A stretch of 64,000 bases of DNA from Theristus sp. LFF4_11. Lineage: Eukaryota; Nematoda; Chromadorea; Monhysterida; Xyalidae. The stretch lies in assembly GCA_030248135.1 (NCBI GenBank), contig JASANC010003710.1, forward strand, positions 1-64,000. The letters run 5' to 3'. Below are positions 1-11,352 of this stretch, piece after piece (position 1 is the stretch's first letter; the number at the start of each line of letters is the position of its first letter). The position numbers were made by a program, and so were the translations under genes. Below the pieces are notes generated by a model. The model was given only the letters and a program-made list of their open reading frames with translations, made no database searches and was not told the origin of the DNA.

Positions 1-2846
1 ACACACGCACACACACAACCAAACGCAAACGTGTATTTTCACTTTGAGCAAAAGTGCAGGTCGACGAAGTTCCGAGCGCTCTGATCCCCACATCAGCGTT
101 CGAGGCCGGGGAATTCGAGGCGTTGGAGGTCTAGAGTGATCGTTACACCCGGGGAGAACACTTCACAATGTAGTTAGACATGGAACTATTCACGATAACT
201 GAAACACGATAGTTGAATATCACGTGTTATCTATCATGAGCAGTAAGCGGTGGCTGTGTGGTGTGGCTCATATATAACGTGTCGCTCAGTATTTCTCCGA
301 TAAAGTTTATGTTTTATCACAAAACCCGACTTTTATAAAGGGCGCAAAAAACGCACGAAGGCAACAACACTAAAATACCAACCAAACTCTATTATTTACC
401 ACCCAGCAAGCGTCGGCTAACGGCTGTGTTTCACCAAACGGCCTCGTAAATTTTTCCAGCGCAAAACTGCGTGTCTTTGCGTGTCTCAACGCAATCAAAC
501 AAAATCAGTTATGCAAAATAAAACGTACCATCAACAAGAATTGTCTCACGAAGCTTCATTTCCAGCTAAAGAACAGCAGAACGAAGCAAAATTCAATTGC
601 GTTAGGTTGATACAAAGGCCACACGGACACGGTAGCGGTGAAATCTTGAGTTGGGGGTAATAACGAGACGAAGATGCGAAGTTCAAGTGGTGTAAATAAT
701 GATGTCATCCGATTGGAAACTTGTGAAGTATCGTTTTCAGTGAATTTCTAGCACTTTGACGTGATGAGCTAGCACGGAAAACGCACTACACATATGCAGC
801 AACGGGAAGTTGCAACAATAACAACTGTATAAGACTGCACGTTACAATGCAACGACTGCGATGATCAAGTTCAAAGTCGCAATCACTGAATTTTTGAGCA
901 GTTGAATGACAATGGGTCGCCTTTTGTTGAATAGTTTACGCAGGCAGTCACGGAAACGTTTCTTTTGACAAACCACAACGCAATCAGTCCCGATTTTTTA
1001 TTGGTACAAACGCCTTAACACCTGTTCACTGATGAATAGGGGTGATACTCAGCAACAAAGTCAGACGGCCGGGCTGAGCACAACGACGAATGCACTCAAC
1101 GTCTCAAAGCGTTTTCTCAGCCAAGTGCGGCACACTTCAGTGATAATCACGGATGCAACAGACGATGAATCACAAATATACCGGTGACTGTGATGTTCGC
1201 AAGTTTCTGAGAAAGACTCGATTTCTCAAGGCAGACCGATAGAAAACGGTGTGCTGGTGGGTGCGTGCAGTATAACGTCTGAACTGACAACAACTGCATC
1301 ACAATCATCAATGAGAAACAAACGCAAATAAGGATAGAGACGATGACAGAGGTAGATGTAGCACGCATGTTCGATTCACGGTCAAAGTTGTTGCACGACC
1401 ACAGGGGATGTCACCACCACCACAACTTTTTGTTTCGTCGATGCTGTCGAAGTAATTCTAAAACTACAGCAAAAACATTCTGCGACGAAGAATGCTCAGA
1501 AGACTCGTTTCTGGTATGAACATTGTTTTTCTATACATTTCACCCAAGCTTCCAGTTTTTACAACAATATCCTTTGAGTTCCATGCAACTCTGCTAATAT
1601 GCACGACGCTGTACGACAGCTACCCTGTACATCAATCCACGCCAAGTACAACAACCAACGGCAAACACACGCGCACACACTCCGATTACAAACAAATAAA
1701 CTCTCTCGGCCACGGTGCAGGCGCAAGCCAACACATCACCATAAGTGGATATGAGATTTGCGTCCGAAAACCTCCGCATCCAACCGATCAACAAGCAAAC
1801 GGCCGTGCAAACAGTGCGAGCAAACAACATGACCCACAAATTGTTGCGTCTTGCTCAGGCCTTCGGATGCGCTAGACCTTCGCGCAAAGTGACCTTATGG
1901 GGAGAGTGAAGAGACATGCGGATTGAACGTAACACTATCAGCATGCAATCACCAAAGTTGCACGTTGCTTGTTGATTGCTTCGCCAAATACACTTGCACT
2001 TTCAAGTAATTTTGAATTCTATGAAACCAACAACAAGAGCAACAGTAATAATCAATTGATATTCGTTGACAAACACGATGAGCGTACAAGCATCGAACGA
2101 CCTGACGTATCACCGACTCGGAAACCAATGTCCAGAGTTCGTGATCGATAAGCACTGGATTGAGGTGCGCATTTGCTTCGATTTTCGGGCTCTTGAAACT
2201 TGAAACCGGCTTGAATGAATGGTGGACAGACATTTGAACATGAACACAAAGACACGTAAGGGGGTACACGCTGTAAAAAATACCACAGAGTTTGAGGTTC
2301 AACCCCTGAAAGGCAAGCGCAAAATCAATCGGAAAAAGCGACGCCAAGCCAAGAGGCACCTGGAAAATGTTGACGATCGTGTTCTCACGTGTGCTTGTTG
2401 CCGTTGACAGACTAAACTAAACGCTGTCGCGTCCGTGCGTGCGCCACGCAGAACAGGCTGGTTTTAGTTGTTTGCGACCAAAGAATGAACGTTGTGTTGT
2501 ATTGCGCCTTTGCGCACATACTGCGCGCAAACAAATTGCGCCAGCCAATAGAAAAATAAATTACAAAACAACCAGCGCTCGATTTTAGGTAAACATTGAG
2601 AAGTAAAGTGAAATTGTTTCTAGCAAACAACAACACTTAGGCATTATTGCTGTCACTCTGCTGTCATGTAGTGGTAAAACTGGTTGTATGTTTCGCAAAC
2701 TGAAAACAACGTAAAAACGATGGCCTTGTTGACGTGCTCGAGATCGACTATGCTTGACACTGCAAATAATACTAGTACCGGTATAGATATTTTAGGATTA
2801 TAGTACCCATAAAAAATGGTGTCTATATGTATTATCTTTCATTTTG
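1..2846. other. Gene-poor stretch, nothing recognised
   Basis: I see no reading frame with family resemblance, no exon series with matching splice phases and no RNA gene here. The longest open frames (for example around 1,492-1,875 and 1,949-2,359) are low in conserved features and occur on both strands over the same bases, as expected by chance. The first 40 bases are an AC-rich simple repeat. Confidence 0.5.
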
Positions 2847-3020
2847 GTTCCGAGACTTAATGCGCGCATAGATTTCAGGCATGACGCGGGAATTCAAAAT
2901 TGGTAAAGTGATCCGAATCTCCTAAATAGGGCGCCGGGTCACTTAGGCTGTTTTTAATTGCCACAAAAAGATTGAAATTAGTTTCCTTTCGACGTCTGCA
3001 AGCGCATTGAGTCTCGGAAC
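2847..3020. repeat. Short MITE, family G copy 1
   Basis: A 174-bp element with terminal inverted repeats: the left end GTTCCGAGACTTAATGCGC is matched in inverse by the right end GCGCATTGAGTCTCGGAAC. The interior shares GACGCGGGAATTCAAA and a region with AGTTTCCTTT with two other copies near 26,285-26,470 and 31,346-31,525. No coding capacity. Superfamily not determined because the target duplication is unclear. Confidence 0.6.
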
Positions 3021-5560
3021 AAAAAGAAATGATAACAGCGAATACGTGCAAACACACCCACACAACGAGTCAGCGCCCTATTTCAAAAAGCGTTAAAAGC
3101 ATTGAACCGTTGAACAGGCTTTGATGTTGATTCATTGAAAAAACCCTTCAAAGGCCTTCAAAAACCTGACAACGCAACAAAAGAGAGCTGAATGGAAGAA
3201 GGAGGACGGATGAGATCAATCAACCCAATTCGAATTCAAAAAATAGGTGGTCAAAAATACACAAAAATGAACAAACATTCGGAATCAGATGATGTTTTTA
3301 ACGTTGATATTTTGGAAAGCCAAATGTATCAACAGAATAGAGCTAGATGCCAAGACTAGTCAGCAAAAACCGACAAAAATGCAAGCTGCGAGAGAGCTCC
3401 CTTATTGCTTCCAGATATTGAGCCAACAAGCAAATCAGCTTCTGTTGTCAAAGCACAGAGATTGACACAAATGCCCAAGCTTTCAGCGCATGTTTTGGGA
3501 ATATTCTCGAACATAAAGCAAAGCAATAAATGTGAGCTGGCCGAAAGAAGGAAACGAGCCAATAATAATGCCAGTGCAGTGCGCGCGCGCTGCAAATCCA
3601 AACGGCAAACATGAGCGAATATGCTCGTTGAAATGCATTTACGATGAGGCGATGACTACACTGTGCACACGTTGATTGACAATGTACCTCAAATTACAAT
3701 TACAACCCACAACACCGAAATATTGTGCGCAGAACACTGAGAAATGTAATGTACTCATTGCAGCAAACGTTGATAAGAGCAATTTTAGTGCATGAATCGT
3801 TTGCTTTTTTGAGTTCAACTCGACTGCGCATCGATAAAGTAAAGTTTCACAAAAACTTCAAAATTGCAATGCTTGAAAACGTCAAATGACTGTTGCTGAC
3901 GATGACGCATCTCAGATGGCAGATTTTTTTACATTTTAACTGATTGCACAATGAAATGAGACGACACCGTTGCGCTGCAACAAAATGCACAACACACGTA
4001 AAAAATAGCGTGTGTTTAAACAAAAACAACGACGAAACAATTTGAAAACAGCCCAAGCGGCCACGCGGACGCGGACGTGCTGCAATAATGCAGATGGCAT
4101 GCTGATTCATTTTTGCTGAATGATCACAAACTAGCAAGACTGAAAAGCAAACCAAAACGCGCCATTCAAACGTTTTTTTCTGGTAACCAGGTTGGGTTGG
4201 CTAGAGGGGCTTTGGAAATTTTTTTTATTATTTTTATTCGTTTAAAAAAAAAATCGTACGGCTTCATATTTAAAAGTACATGTACGGTGGTGGTGGTCCA
4301 CTCCACTATAACACAGGAGGGGCGGAGTCTGGGGTGACAGTGCACGTGCACGCGAGCAGAACACACAAGAAAGGCAGAAACGAAGAAAAACACAACAAAA
4401 AGGCAGAGTGCAAACATTGGTTGGCTTTGAGGACACAGAATTTGTAAACGAGGATCCGCTTGCGGAGGTGGGATCAGGAATTGCTTCTTTTCTCTTCTGT
4501 TTTATTCTTCTGAGAACAGAAAGTCTGACAGATTGGCTTTCAGTGTTCACTGATGGAACCAAACAATCTAATCAAAACTCTGACCGCCGCAGTAAAACCG
4601 AACAATGTTCCCAGGATAGAATGCAAACGACCACGAACTCACGTTCACTTTTTTTGAATTTTGTCATTCGCGTTCATTTGTTTGTCATTGCTTCAAATTG
4701 TTTTTTGAATTGGATTTTACTTTTCTGAAATCGGTGGAAGCACCGAAGCAGGACCCAAAAAATTAAAATCATTCTGACAACTTTTGAATTGTTCTAAAGT
4801 TCCAAACACAGCACATAAATTATTGAATGCAGTTTCCGAACAGAACGTTGTTTCTCTGCTGAGGAAAGAGGCCAAATGCAAATGCACAAGCACTATGTAG
4901 CAAGCAATCGTTTCGATTTCACAAGCCAAATTTATTTCTTCAATCAACAACCAATATACATGGCGGCACAGTTGAATTTAAATAAAACAAACACAGTTTT
5001 AAACAACAATAAACAACCCAATCATTACATTCAACAAGAACAATCACTGCACTTCGATGGCGGTTTTCACGGACATTTAGATTGCTAGATTCCGTCCAAA
5101 AACTTGCGAATCTCCAAAAATAGGTCTGACGATTTGACTGATTTTCCGATTTAGAGCCAATAACCACGCAGCCGTCGGATTATGACCCATTATGATCAAT
5201 TTCTAAATGACTATGCAACTGAGGCAAACCTGCATTAGGTGACAAGTTGAAGTTCGTTTTCGAAGTGTAATATGTCCAAAAAGAAAACAATGTGTATTTT
5301 TAAAAACTTCGATTTAATTTTCATCCATTCAATTTTCCGTTGCACATTTTCCGACATCTCCTGTGTTGCCACAGATATTTTGTTCATTTGTGCCTCAGCT
5401 TTTCGCTCGTTCAAAATGTGCTTAGCTTTTGGTGGCCACCAGATTTGCTCCTTCAGCATCAGGTCTTCCAGCTCGCGTTTATCGCAAAGATTCGACCTAG
5501 GAAAGAAAGCTAAATGACTCGAGTTTCTGAGAAATGACAAAACAAAAATTACTGCTTTCT
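3021..5560. other. Gene-poor stretch, nothing recognised
   Basis: AT-rich non-coding sequence with only chance open frames on both strands. No splice-consistent exon series or family motif was found. Confidence 0.45.
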
Positions 5561-5564
5561 GTGC

Positions 5565-5690
5565 AGGCTGACGCGCGTGCGTTCTGTACAGGCATTGCTG
5601 TGGAAGCGGAGTTTACCTGCACAGATTGCATGCATCACCAACCAATCAGCTAGTTGTATTATATTATATAGATGGACTGTACTTTTGAAA
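5565..5690. repeat. Degenerate palindromic MITE fragment
   Basis: Contains CACCAACCAATCAGCTAGTT and a terminal GATGGACTG followed by TA, matching one side of the palindromic MITE family seen complete at 51,318-51,485 and 32,023-32,185. The other end is not clear, so this is probably a decayed copy. Confidence 0.4.
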
Positions 5691-6925
5691 GAACGAGCAA
5701 CAGATGCACTCTTCGAATAAATCACCAACATTTCATGCACACAGTACTCGCGACGTGCCATGTGAAAAAAAACTCTCGTTGTGTTGAGATACCAGCAGAG
5801 CGTGGCACCGAGCGCAAGGACACAGGTGTACCTGAAAAAGGCAATGTCCAGCGTTCAATGGCTCATATCAATTTAAAAAAGCGCGCGTTCCGCTCTTTAG
5901 GTGAGACCAGAAAACCAAAAAACTGGCAATGTCGACCGATATAACCAGAAACAAAGGAATGGTGAACAAAAACAAAGAATCTGGCAGGTTATGTATAACG
6001 ATGGGCTAGGGTGAAGTGGGGCTCAAAACACTAATGCCCCCCCATGTCAAAGGCGAGGGGCCTCTTGAGAGAGTCAGGGCCTTCGCGAGGGTTCTCGCGA
6101 CAACGGCGGCATACGGAACTCTAATCTATCCATCATTCATCTGACCTTAATAACCATCGTATTTGACTGATAGGGAGTGTAGCTGTCAGCCCCATATAAA
6201 ATGAATGCCTCTTACATGATGGTGCTAACTCCAAGCGAACGAATTGCCATGACCGACAGACCTTGGTGTGCGCTCAGCAATGCAGTTGTGCACACTGGAA
6301 ACAGGGAAAGAAATTTGGTGAAACAACACGTTTATTGAGTGACTAGCTGATTGGCTGCGCTTTAATTCGGCGCACGGATTGGTTGCATTGCTGCATAGTG
6401 TGAGGTCCGTTACACGACCAACTTCTTTCAAACCCAGAAACTCTCATAAGTTACAGTATTGTTAGTAATTCTTCCATGCATGCAACAGTTAAGCTATTTT
6501 ATTGTCATTGTTCAACACTTTTATTACCATTGGTCACCATTTACAACCATGCATTTACTCACTGTGCCAACAGTTTTTCGTCATACTTTACCTGCAACCT
6601 GCTACTGCTCTCACGATAAAAGAGAAAACCAACATCGTTTGGAACGCGTCTCGTGGGCAGAAGTAAGAACGAAACGCCGTAACGCGTCGAAATTAGAACG
6701 AAATACGTGGTGACACCAGCGCTCAGAAACGCTGCATTGACGTGCCGCTTTTCAATCTGGAATAAGAAGATGAAGATGAAAAAAGGGGGTAAAAGAAAGG
6801 AGTCGGTGTGGACCTGGAATCTGGATCAATAAGCTTGAACAATTCTCGGATCTAAATTGAACTGCATTGGTTCATTTCAATTTGATATTTTTCACACCCA
6901 AATCAGACGACCTGCTCAGCCAAAG
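5691..6925. other. Gene-poor stretch, nothing recognised
   Basis: No coding or RNA feature is supported. A motif AGCTGATTGGCTGCGC near 6,346 hints at another decayed copy of the palindromic MITE family. Confidence 0.4.
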
Positions 6926-7044
6926 CAAGCTTTTTACTCAAGTGGTTCAAGAGGGACACATCACTGATGAGGCCACCCTCTTCTGCATATGATTGTTGGC
7001 CAGGCCTACAATGCAGAGAACCATCCTACAACTTGGGTTGATTT
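6926..7044 (+). repeat. Dispersed repeat F, copy 1
   Basis: About 120 bp, containing CAAGTGGTTCAAGAGGGACA, matches 60,695-60,815 in the same orientation with scattered differences and small indels. The second copy lies in an MBOAT7 intron, so this is an interspersed repeat and not an exon. No termini or target duplication could be defined. Confidence 0.65.
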
Positions 7045-7640
7045 CCAAAGCTCTCGTTCAATTGTTTGTTCTTCTGAAAACTCACTCTTCACCACCGTTG
7101 CACGATCATACGTCTCGGACGCTCTATCGAACTGCGGCGTAATTGCCAGCGCTGTTTTGATGGTCGCCTGCGCTTGTTTGGGTAATTGTGCGTTCAAGGT
7201 GGACAGACGACCGAAAAACGAACGGATGCGTTGGTGCACGCAAGCAGGATGGCGGACCAGGTTGCGCGCGTGTTCGACTGCTAAAAACGGGAGATGGAAA
7301 TGGTTTTTGGCGTCGATTTTGTTTTTTTTGCTACTGACTAGTTCTGTCTGACGATTTGCTTATATGTGAGCTTTCTCTGTGCAAGGTGAATAATAATGTT
7401 GCGCAGAGAGACAAACACACTGGTAACATTCACGGTGCGCAATGTCGTTATTTAGGGCTGCGCACATTAGTACCCCACAGCGTCGCGCGGGTATGATCGG
7501 GATACAGGAAAAGACAATGTCAAGACTGGGGTTGCCGCGAGTGCCGTCTCATTTGTTTCGTCTCGCGACCACCCTAGTCAAGACACAACCGATCGAAACC
7601 TACCCCGTCAGTTTTCACTCTCCTCGTTTTATTGTAACTT
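7045..7640. other. No gene recognised
   Basis: Nothing with family resemblance was found. Short overlapping open frames on both strands look like chance. Confidence 0.4.
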
Positions 7641-7826
7641 GCAATCGCACTCTTCTAAATTAAAGGCAATCAGCTGATTGGTTGGTGGATCACACGTGAT
7701 GCATGCTTTTTGTACATGCAAGCAATGCTGTGAGGTGGAGTCGGTCCCGAACAGAACGCATGCATCACGTGATCACCAACCAATCAATCAGCTGATTGCT
7801 GATTGCGTATAAGAGTTCGACCTGAC
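7641..7826. repeat. Palindromic MITE (AATCAGCTGATTGG family)
   Basis: The left half with GGCAATCAGCTGATTGGTTG and ATCACACGTGATGCATGC is mirrored on the right by GCATGCATCACGTGATCACC and CAACCAATCAATCAGCTGAT. Ends resemble CAGGTCGAACTCTTA on the right and a decayed equivalent on the left. Same family as 51,318-51,485. Non-coding. Confidence 0.65.
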
Positions 7827-8559
7827 GTGGAACTCACCATAACACTACTGAACTGCAAGTCATGTTACGCTTGTTGCCGAAAATCGTATGTCACAAAACC
7901 AAGACTGAGGCAACCGCGGAGAAGAGCCATGATGGCCAGTGCCGCCAGGCGCCAGTCACTGGAATGGAACCACAAATTTTCGCGTTTTACAATTTTCCAT
8001 TAAGGCTCTATGTACTATTTTACAAACGAACCGGCCACGGGCCGTGCCCGCATTCGCAAAAAGCTGGTGCAGTTCTTCAGACCGCAGCATAATATATCAT
8101 ATCGTCAGTCAATGATATCAAATCATGCCATTTTTATTCACTTTGAACGACTTGCTTGTTTTGTGCCACGTTTGGTTTGCCGCCGCCCAATTTTTTTTGT
8201 CGCGTCGGGTGCTGGTCACTCGGGTCGTCGTCGAACAGAGAAACGAACCAACCACCACCACCACCGACATTCGAGATTCATTCGACATTCGAGTGATCGA
8301 GTCATTCGACATTTGCGTGAAAACGAACCAGCGTCGTCGTCGTGTTTTCCAGAAACCAGACAGCCGTAGAAATTTTGGAACTTATGTTTGGCTTGGTTAA
8401 CGTTTACATAGAACTTTTTGACGTTCTGTTTGTTTTTTGTTGTGTTGTTGCAATGAAAACACCCGAATTCGGATTTCTGATACACTGCCAGACAATTACA
8501 AACTACAGACAAAACTAGAGCGTGAAATATCAAAAAAATAATTGGAGCTATTTTTAAAT
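7827..8559. other. No gene recognised
   Basis: Only overlapping chance frames are present. A short run of GTT/GTC-type triplets near 8,220-8,345 creates low-complexity peptides in several frames. Confidence 0.4.
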
Positions 8560-9009
8560 AAAAATACCAACCAAAAAAAATCGATTTTTTTTCAAACTTA
8601 AAAAAATTTGAAAAATTTTTCTTCTAATTTGCTCTGAAAATTCGATTTATTTTATGGCATAATTTTTTGAAAGTTCAAACCAAGTTTTCTTCCCAACTTT
8701 GTGTGCTTAGGTACATGTCATTATTTGGTCATTTTGACCGACGTACGTACTCCATGTTTTTCGATTTGGATGACTTCTAGGCATACCGTATTACCTCTAA
8801 TAAACCCCCATGGGGGTTTATTTTTTCAGCGACTTCTGGGGGTGGGGGTTTATTTTTTGGGGAGGGAGTTTATTTGGGGGGGGGGTTTATTTTGAAACCA
8901 TTTTTAGGGGTGGGCAAATGGCAAAAATACCTTCCATGGCAGGAAGGAAGTCGCAGAAACTTCTACTCTACATAGAAATTTCCTTTCACAACAGCCTTTT
9001 GTAATGAAA

Positions 9010-9507
9010 TTGCCTTCGCCTGAAAATAAAAATTGTCAAAAAAATCTGTCAATAACAAAGTTCACACAAAATTCTGGGCCAAAAATTATGCAAGTTACAT
9101 TTTTTGGGAAGTGCCTTCTTCAACCCATTTTCAGAAGAAAGTAGTTTTGATGAATAAAATTTGCTTTTTTAATTGATTAAAAAAAGATTAATTTAAAAAA
9201 ATCCGATAAAAAATAAAAAAATGCGAACTCCAATTCAAAGTGTTACCGCCTGCAAAACTGAGTGAGTTTCTCAATGAAATACAGCGGTGGGAGGCGGTTT
9301 AAGTCACTGGAAGCGAATTATTGGGCTGGGCCGGTAATGGATGGGCCGGAAATGAATGGGCCGGAAATGGATGGGACGCAGATGAAGGGGGCGGTTATGG
9401 GTGGGCCGGAAATGGATGGGCCGGAAATGAGTGGGCCGGAAATGGTGGGCTGGAAACGCGTGGGCCGGAAATAACAACGGGACGCAAATGAACGCACGCC
9501 CACCCAC
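9010..9507 (+). mobile_element. Partial foldback-like element M with minisatellite end (array 1)
   Basis: This stretch is absent from copy B of the host MITE, where the flanking bases are joined by about 35 other bases. Its right part is array 1 (about 9,320-9,480) of a 15-bp unit like ATGGATGGGCCGGAA. The stretch just inside the array (GAATTATTGGGCTGGGCCGG and the preceding 60 bases) recurs inverted next to array 2 at 10,510-10,575. It therefore looks like one end of the same element type as 10,346-11,380. Confidence 0.55.
9320..9480 (+). repeat. 15-bp minisatellite array 1 (GGGCCGGAAATG)
   Basis: Roughly ten imperfect units of 15 bp, each holding GGGCCGGAA or GGGCCGGTAATG, with a few variant units GGGACGCAGATG and GGGGCGGTTATG. 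Because 15 is a multiple of three, all frames stay open on both strands and yield meaningless five-residue repeat peptides. Confidence 0.85.
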
Positions 9508-9687
9508 AATTTCATCATTTTCACTGCAACCAGCCACTGAATTCGCTGGGTATGTGTTTCAAACAGGTTTCCAATAATCCCCCATGGGGGATTATTTTTG
9601 GGGGGGATTATTTGGAAACTTGTCGAGGGGGGTGGGGGTTTATTTTTTGGGGGGGGGTTTAATTTTTGGGGGTTTAATAAAGGTAAT

Positions 9688-9762
9688 CCCCAATCCCACC
9701 GGAGTTTGGTACCTTCGGGTTTCCGGAATCGGTGGGGGGCGTGCTTCAAATATTAAAAAAAA
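9688..9762 (+). mobile_element. Short SINE-like insertion with A tail
   Basis: Seventy-five bases ending in A8 lie between two copies of GTAAT (9,683-9,687 and 9,763-9,767). The equivalent place in copy B (19,306-19,316) reads AGGTAATACGG with no insertion, so an empty site is present in the same window. The direct duplication plus A-rich 3' end fits LINE-mediated insertion of a short RNA. I do not recognise the source RNA. Confidence 0.6.
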
Positions 9763-10372
9763 GTAATACGGTAGTTGTTCCAGAGCCGGGGGGTTGGGGG
9801 CCTGGGGGGCGATATAGATAGCTGGAGCAAATTTTCCAGATAGATAGATAGCTGGAAAATTTGGGGGGGGGACCGCGGGGGGCCATGTGACTTTGGGGGG
9901 GGGCAAACAACTAAATAAAGTTTAAAATACGCTAAAAATCAAGTATAAATGCGTATTTAACCTAAAATTAGCGAAATTTTCAAGAATTTTGAGCAAAAAT
10001 GGTCAATTTTGGTCAAAAATTGGCTTATTTTATGTCTTCGAAGACAAATTTTTTTAGATAGATAGCTGGCTGAGAAATTTTTTTAGATAGATATCTGAGC
10101 CAAAAAATCTTCTTGATAGAGATAGATTCGAAAATTTTTGGGGGCCCCCCAGGCCCCCCTAGAACAACTATGCTTCTAGGGTCAATTTTTAGCGTTGAAA
10201 TGACTCAACTGAATTGAAATATCGTTTCAGAAATTGTGTTGTTGCAACTTAGAACATGTTTTTCAGTCGGTAGGTCATGAGATGAACATGATATCTTGTT
10301 GATTGGCGTATGTTATAGGTCTACAATGGAGTTGTGCGATATACATTGTATTGCGGCGTGCGTTCATTTGCG

Positions 10373-10512
10373 TCCCGTTATTTCCGGCCCACGCATTTCC
10401 GGCCCAACATTTCCGGCCCACTCATTTCCGGCCCACTCATTTCCGGCCCACCCATTACCGGCCCCGTTCATCTGCGTCCCACGCATTTCCGGCCCACCCA
10501 TTACCGGCCCAG
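10373..10512 (-). repeat. 15-bp minisatellite array 2
   Basis: Nine or so 15-bp units containing CATTTCCGGCCCAC or CATTACCGGCCC, the reverse complement of arrays 1 and 3. Both flanks match array 1: a GTGCGTTCATTTGCGTCCC segment on one side and CCAGCCCAATAATT on the other. Confidence 0.85.
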
Positions 10513-11189
10513 CCCAATAATTTGCTTCCAGTGACTTCAACCGCCACCCACTGGTATATTTCATTATGAAACTCACATTGATCAGGCGGTTACACTTTGA
10601 ACTTAGGGTTCGATTTTTTAATTCTTTTTTCATTCGGATTTTTTCGTGATGCACCATGAAAAAATGCAAAAACTAAATTGATCATTTTCACCTTATCAAA
10701 AAGGCTTGGCTTAGGATTAGGTTTAGGATTAGGAATGATTTGGATTAGGAAACACGATCTGGTTGTGGATCCACATGTCCAAATTTGGTTAGAGGGGCAA
10801 TTTTCATGAGTTTTTGCTAATTTTAAGAAGTAAAATGATTGAATTTGGCTCTGTGTCCAATGCAAAATTCGAACTCAGCGCATCAGTGCGGTTTGAAAAA
10901 GCTCATATTTTTGTCGACCTATCAGACATGTTGTTGTTATATTAAAATTGAATGTGCAAAATCAATCGGAACTAAGCAATAAATAAAAACACATCAACTG
11001 ATTCATCGACGAAGTTCAAACTGAAGCATTTGTTCCAATGTCATGAACAAATAGAAGCGAAACGAAAACGAAAACTGAAATAAAAAATTTAAGTATTTTT
11101 GTTAAAAGCATGTCGGTGAGCAGGGGGGTACAATTTAGAGTGCGGTTTCAGTTCATTTTCGTTGTCCGTGGCGATACACAGCGCAGAAA

Positions 11190-11352
11190 GATGATTATTG
11201 GGCTGGGACGGTAATGGGCGGGCCGGAAATGAGTGGGCCGGAAATGAGTGGGCCGGAAATGTCGGGCCGGTAATGGGTGGGACGGTAATGGGTGGGCCGG
11301 TAATGTGTGGGCATGAAATGTCGGGACGCTAATGCGTGGGCCGGAAATGCGT
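11190..11352 (+). repeat. 15-bp minisatellite array 3
   Basis: About ten units such as GTGGGCCGGAAATGA, GGGACGGTAATG and GGGCATGAAATG. The left flank GATTATTGGGCTGGG matches the flanks of arrays 1 and 2; the right flank differs. Confidence 0.85.

Larger units (their letters stand above)
8786..9771 (+). mobile_element. TA-inserting MITE (mariner-like), copy A
   Basis: Terminal inverted repeats start CCGTATTACCTCTAATAAAC on the left and end GGTAAT...ACGG on the right, flanked by TA on both sides (8,784-8,785 and 9,772-9,773). It sits exactly inside CA-TA-GTTG of the surrounding hAT-like element, so it inserted second. Copy B at 18,866-19,316 is in the opposite orientation and lacks the two insertions seen here. 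The body is rich in GGGGTTTATTTTT runs. TA duplications suggest a Tc1/mariner-type source. Confidence 0.8.
8782..10172 (+). mobile_element. hAT-like non-autonomous element (TIR CATAGTTGTTC), interrupted
   Basis: The element begins CATA and ends CTAGAACAACTATG, flanked by an 8-bp target duplication CTTCTAGG. After removing the inner insertion (8,786-9,771 plus a duplicated TA) the left end reads CATAGTTGTTCCAGAGCC, matching the intact relative at 19,654-20,124. Subterminal runs of GATAGATAGCTGG occur near both ends. 8-bp duplications and short terminal inverted repeats are typical of the hAT superfamily. There is no coding capacity. Confidence 0.8.

Noticed and set aside
1492..1875. 127-codon frame as a gene
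   Set aside because: No family resemblance, no splice partners, and an equally open frame lies on the opposite strand.
9262..9537. Long repeat-protein frames (GPEMDGPEM-type, and FRPTHFRPIH-type on the other strand)
   Set aside because: They arise from a 15-bp minisatellite whose period is a multiple of three, so every frame on both strands stays open. No splice or start context supports a gene.
10296..10569. Three overlapping histidine/proline-rich frames
   Set aside because: Same minisatellite artefact, array 2, in three frames at once.
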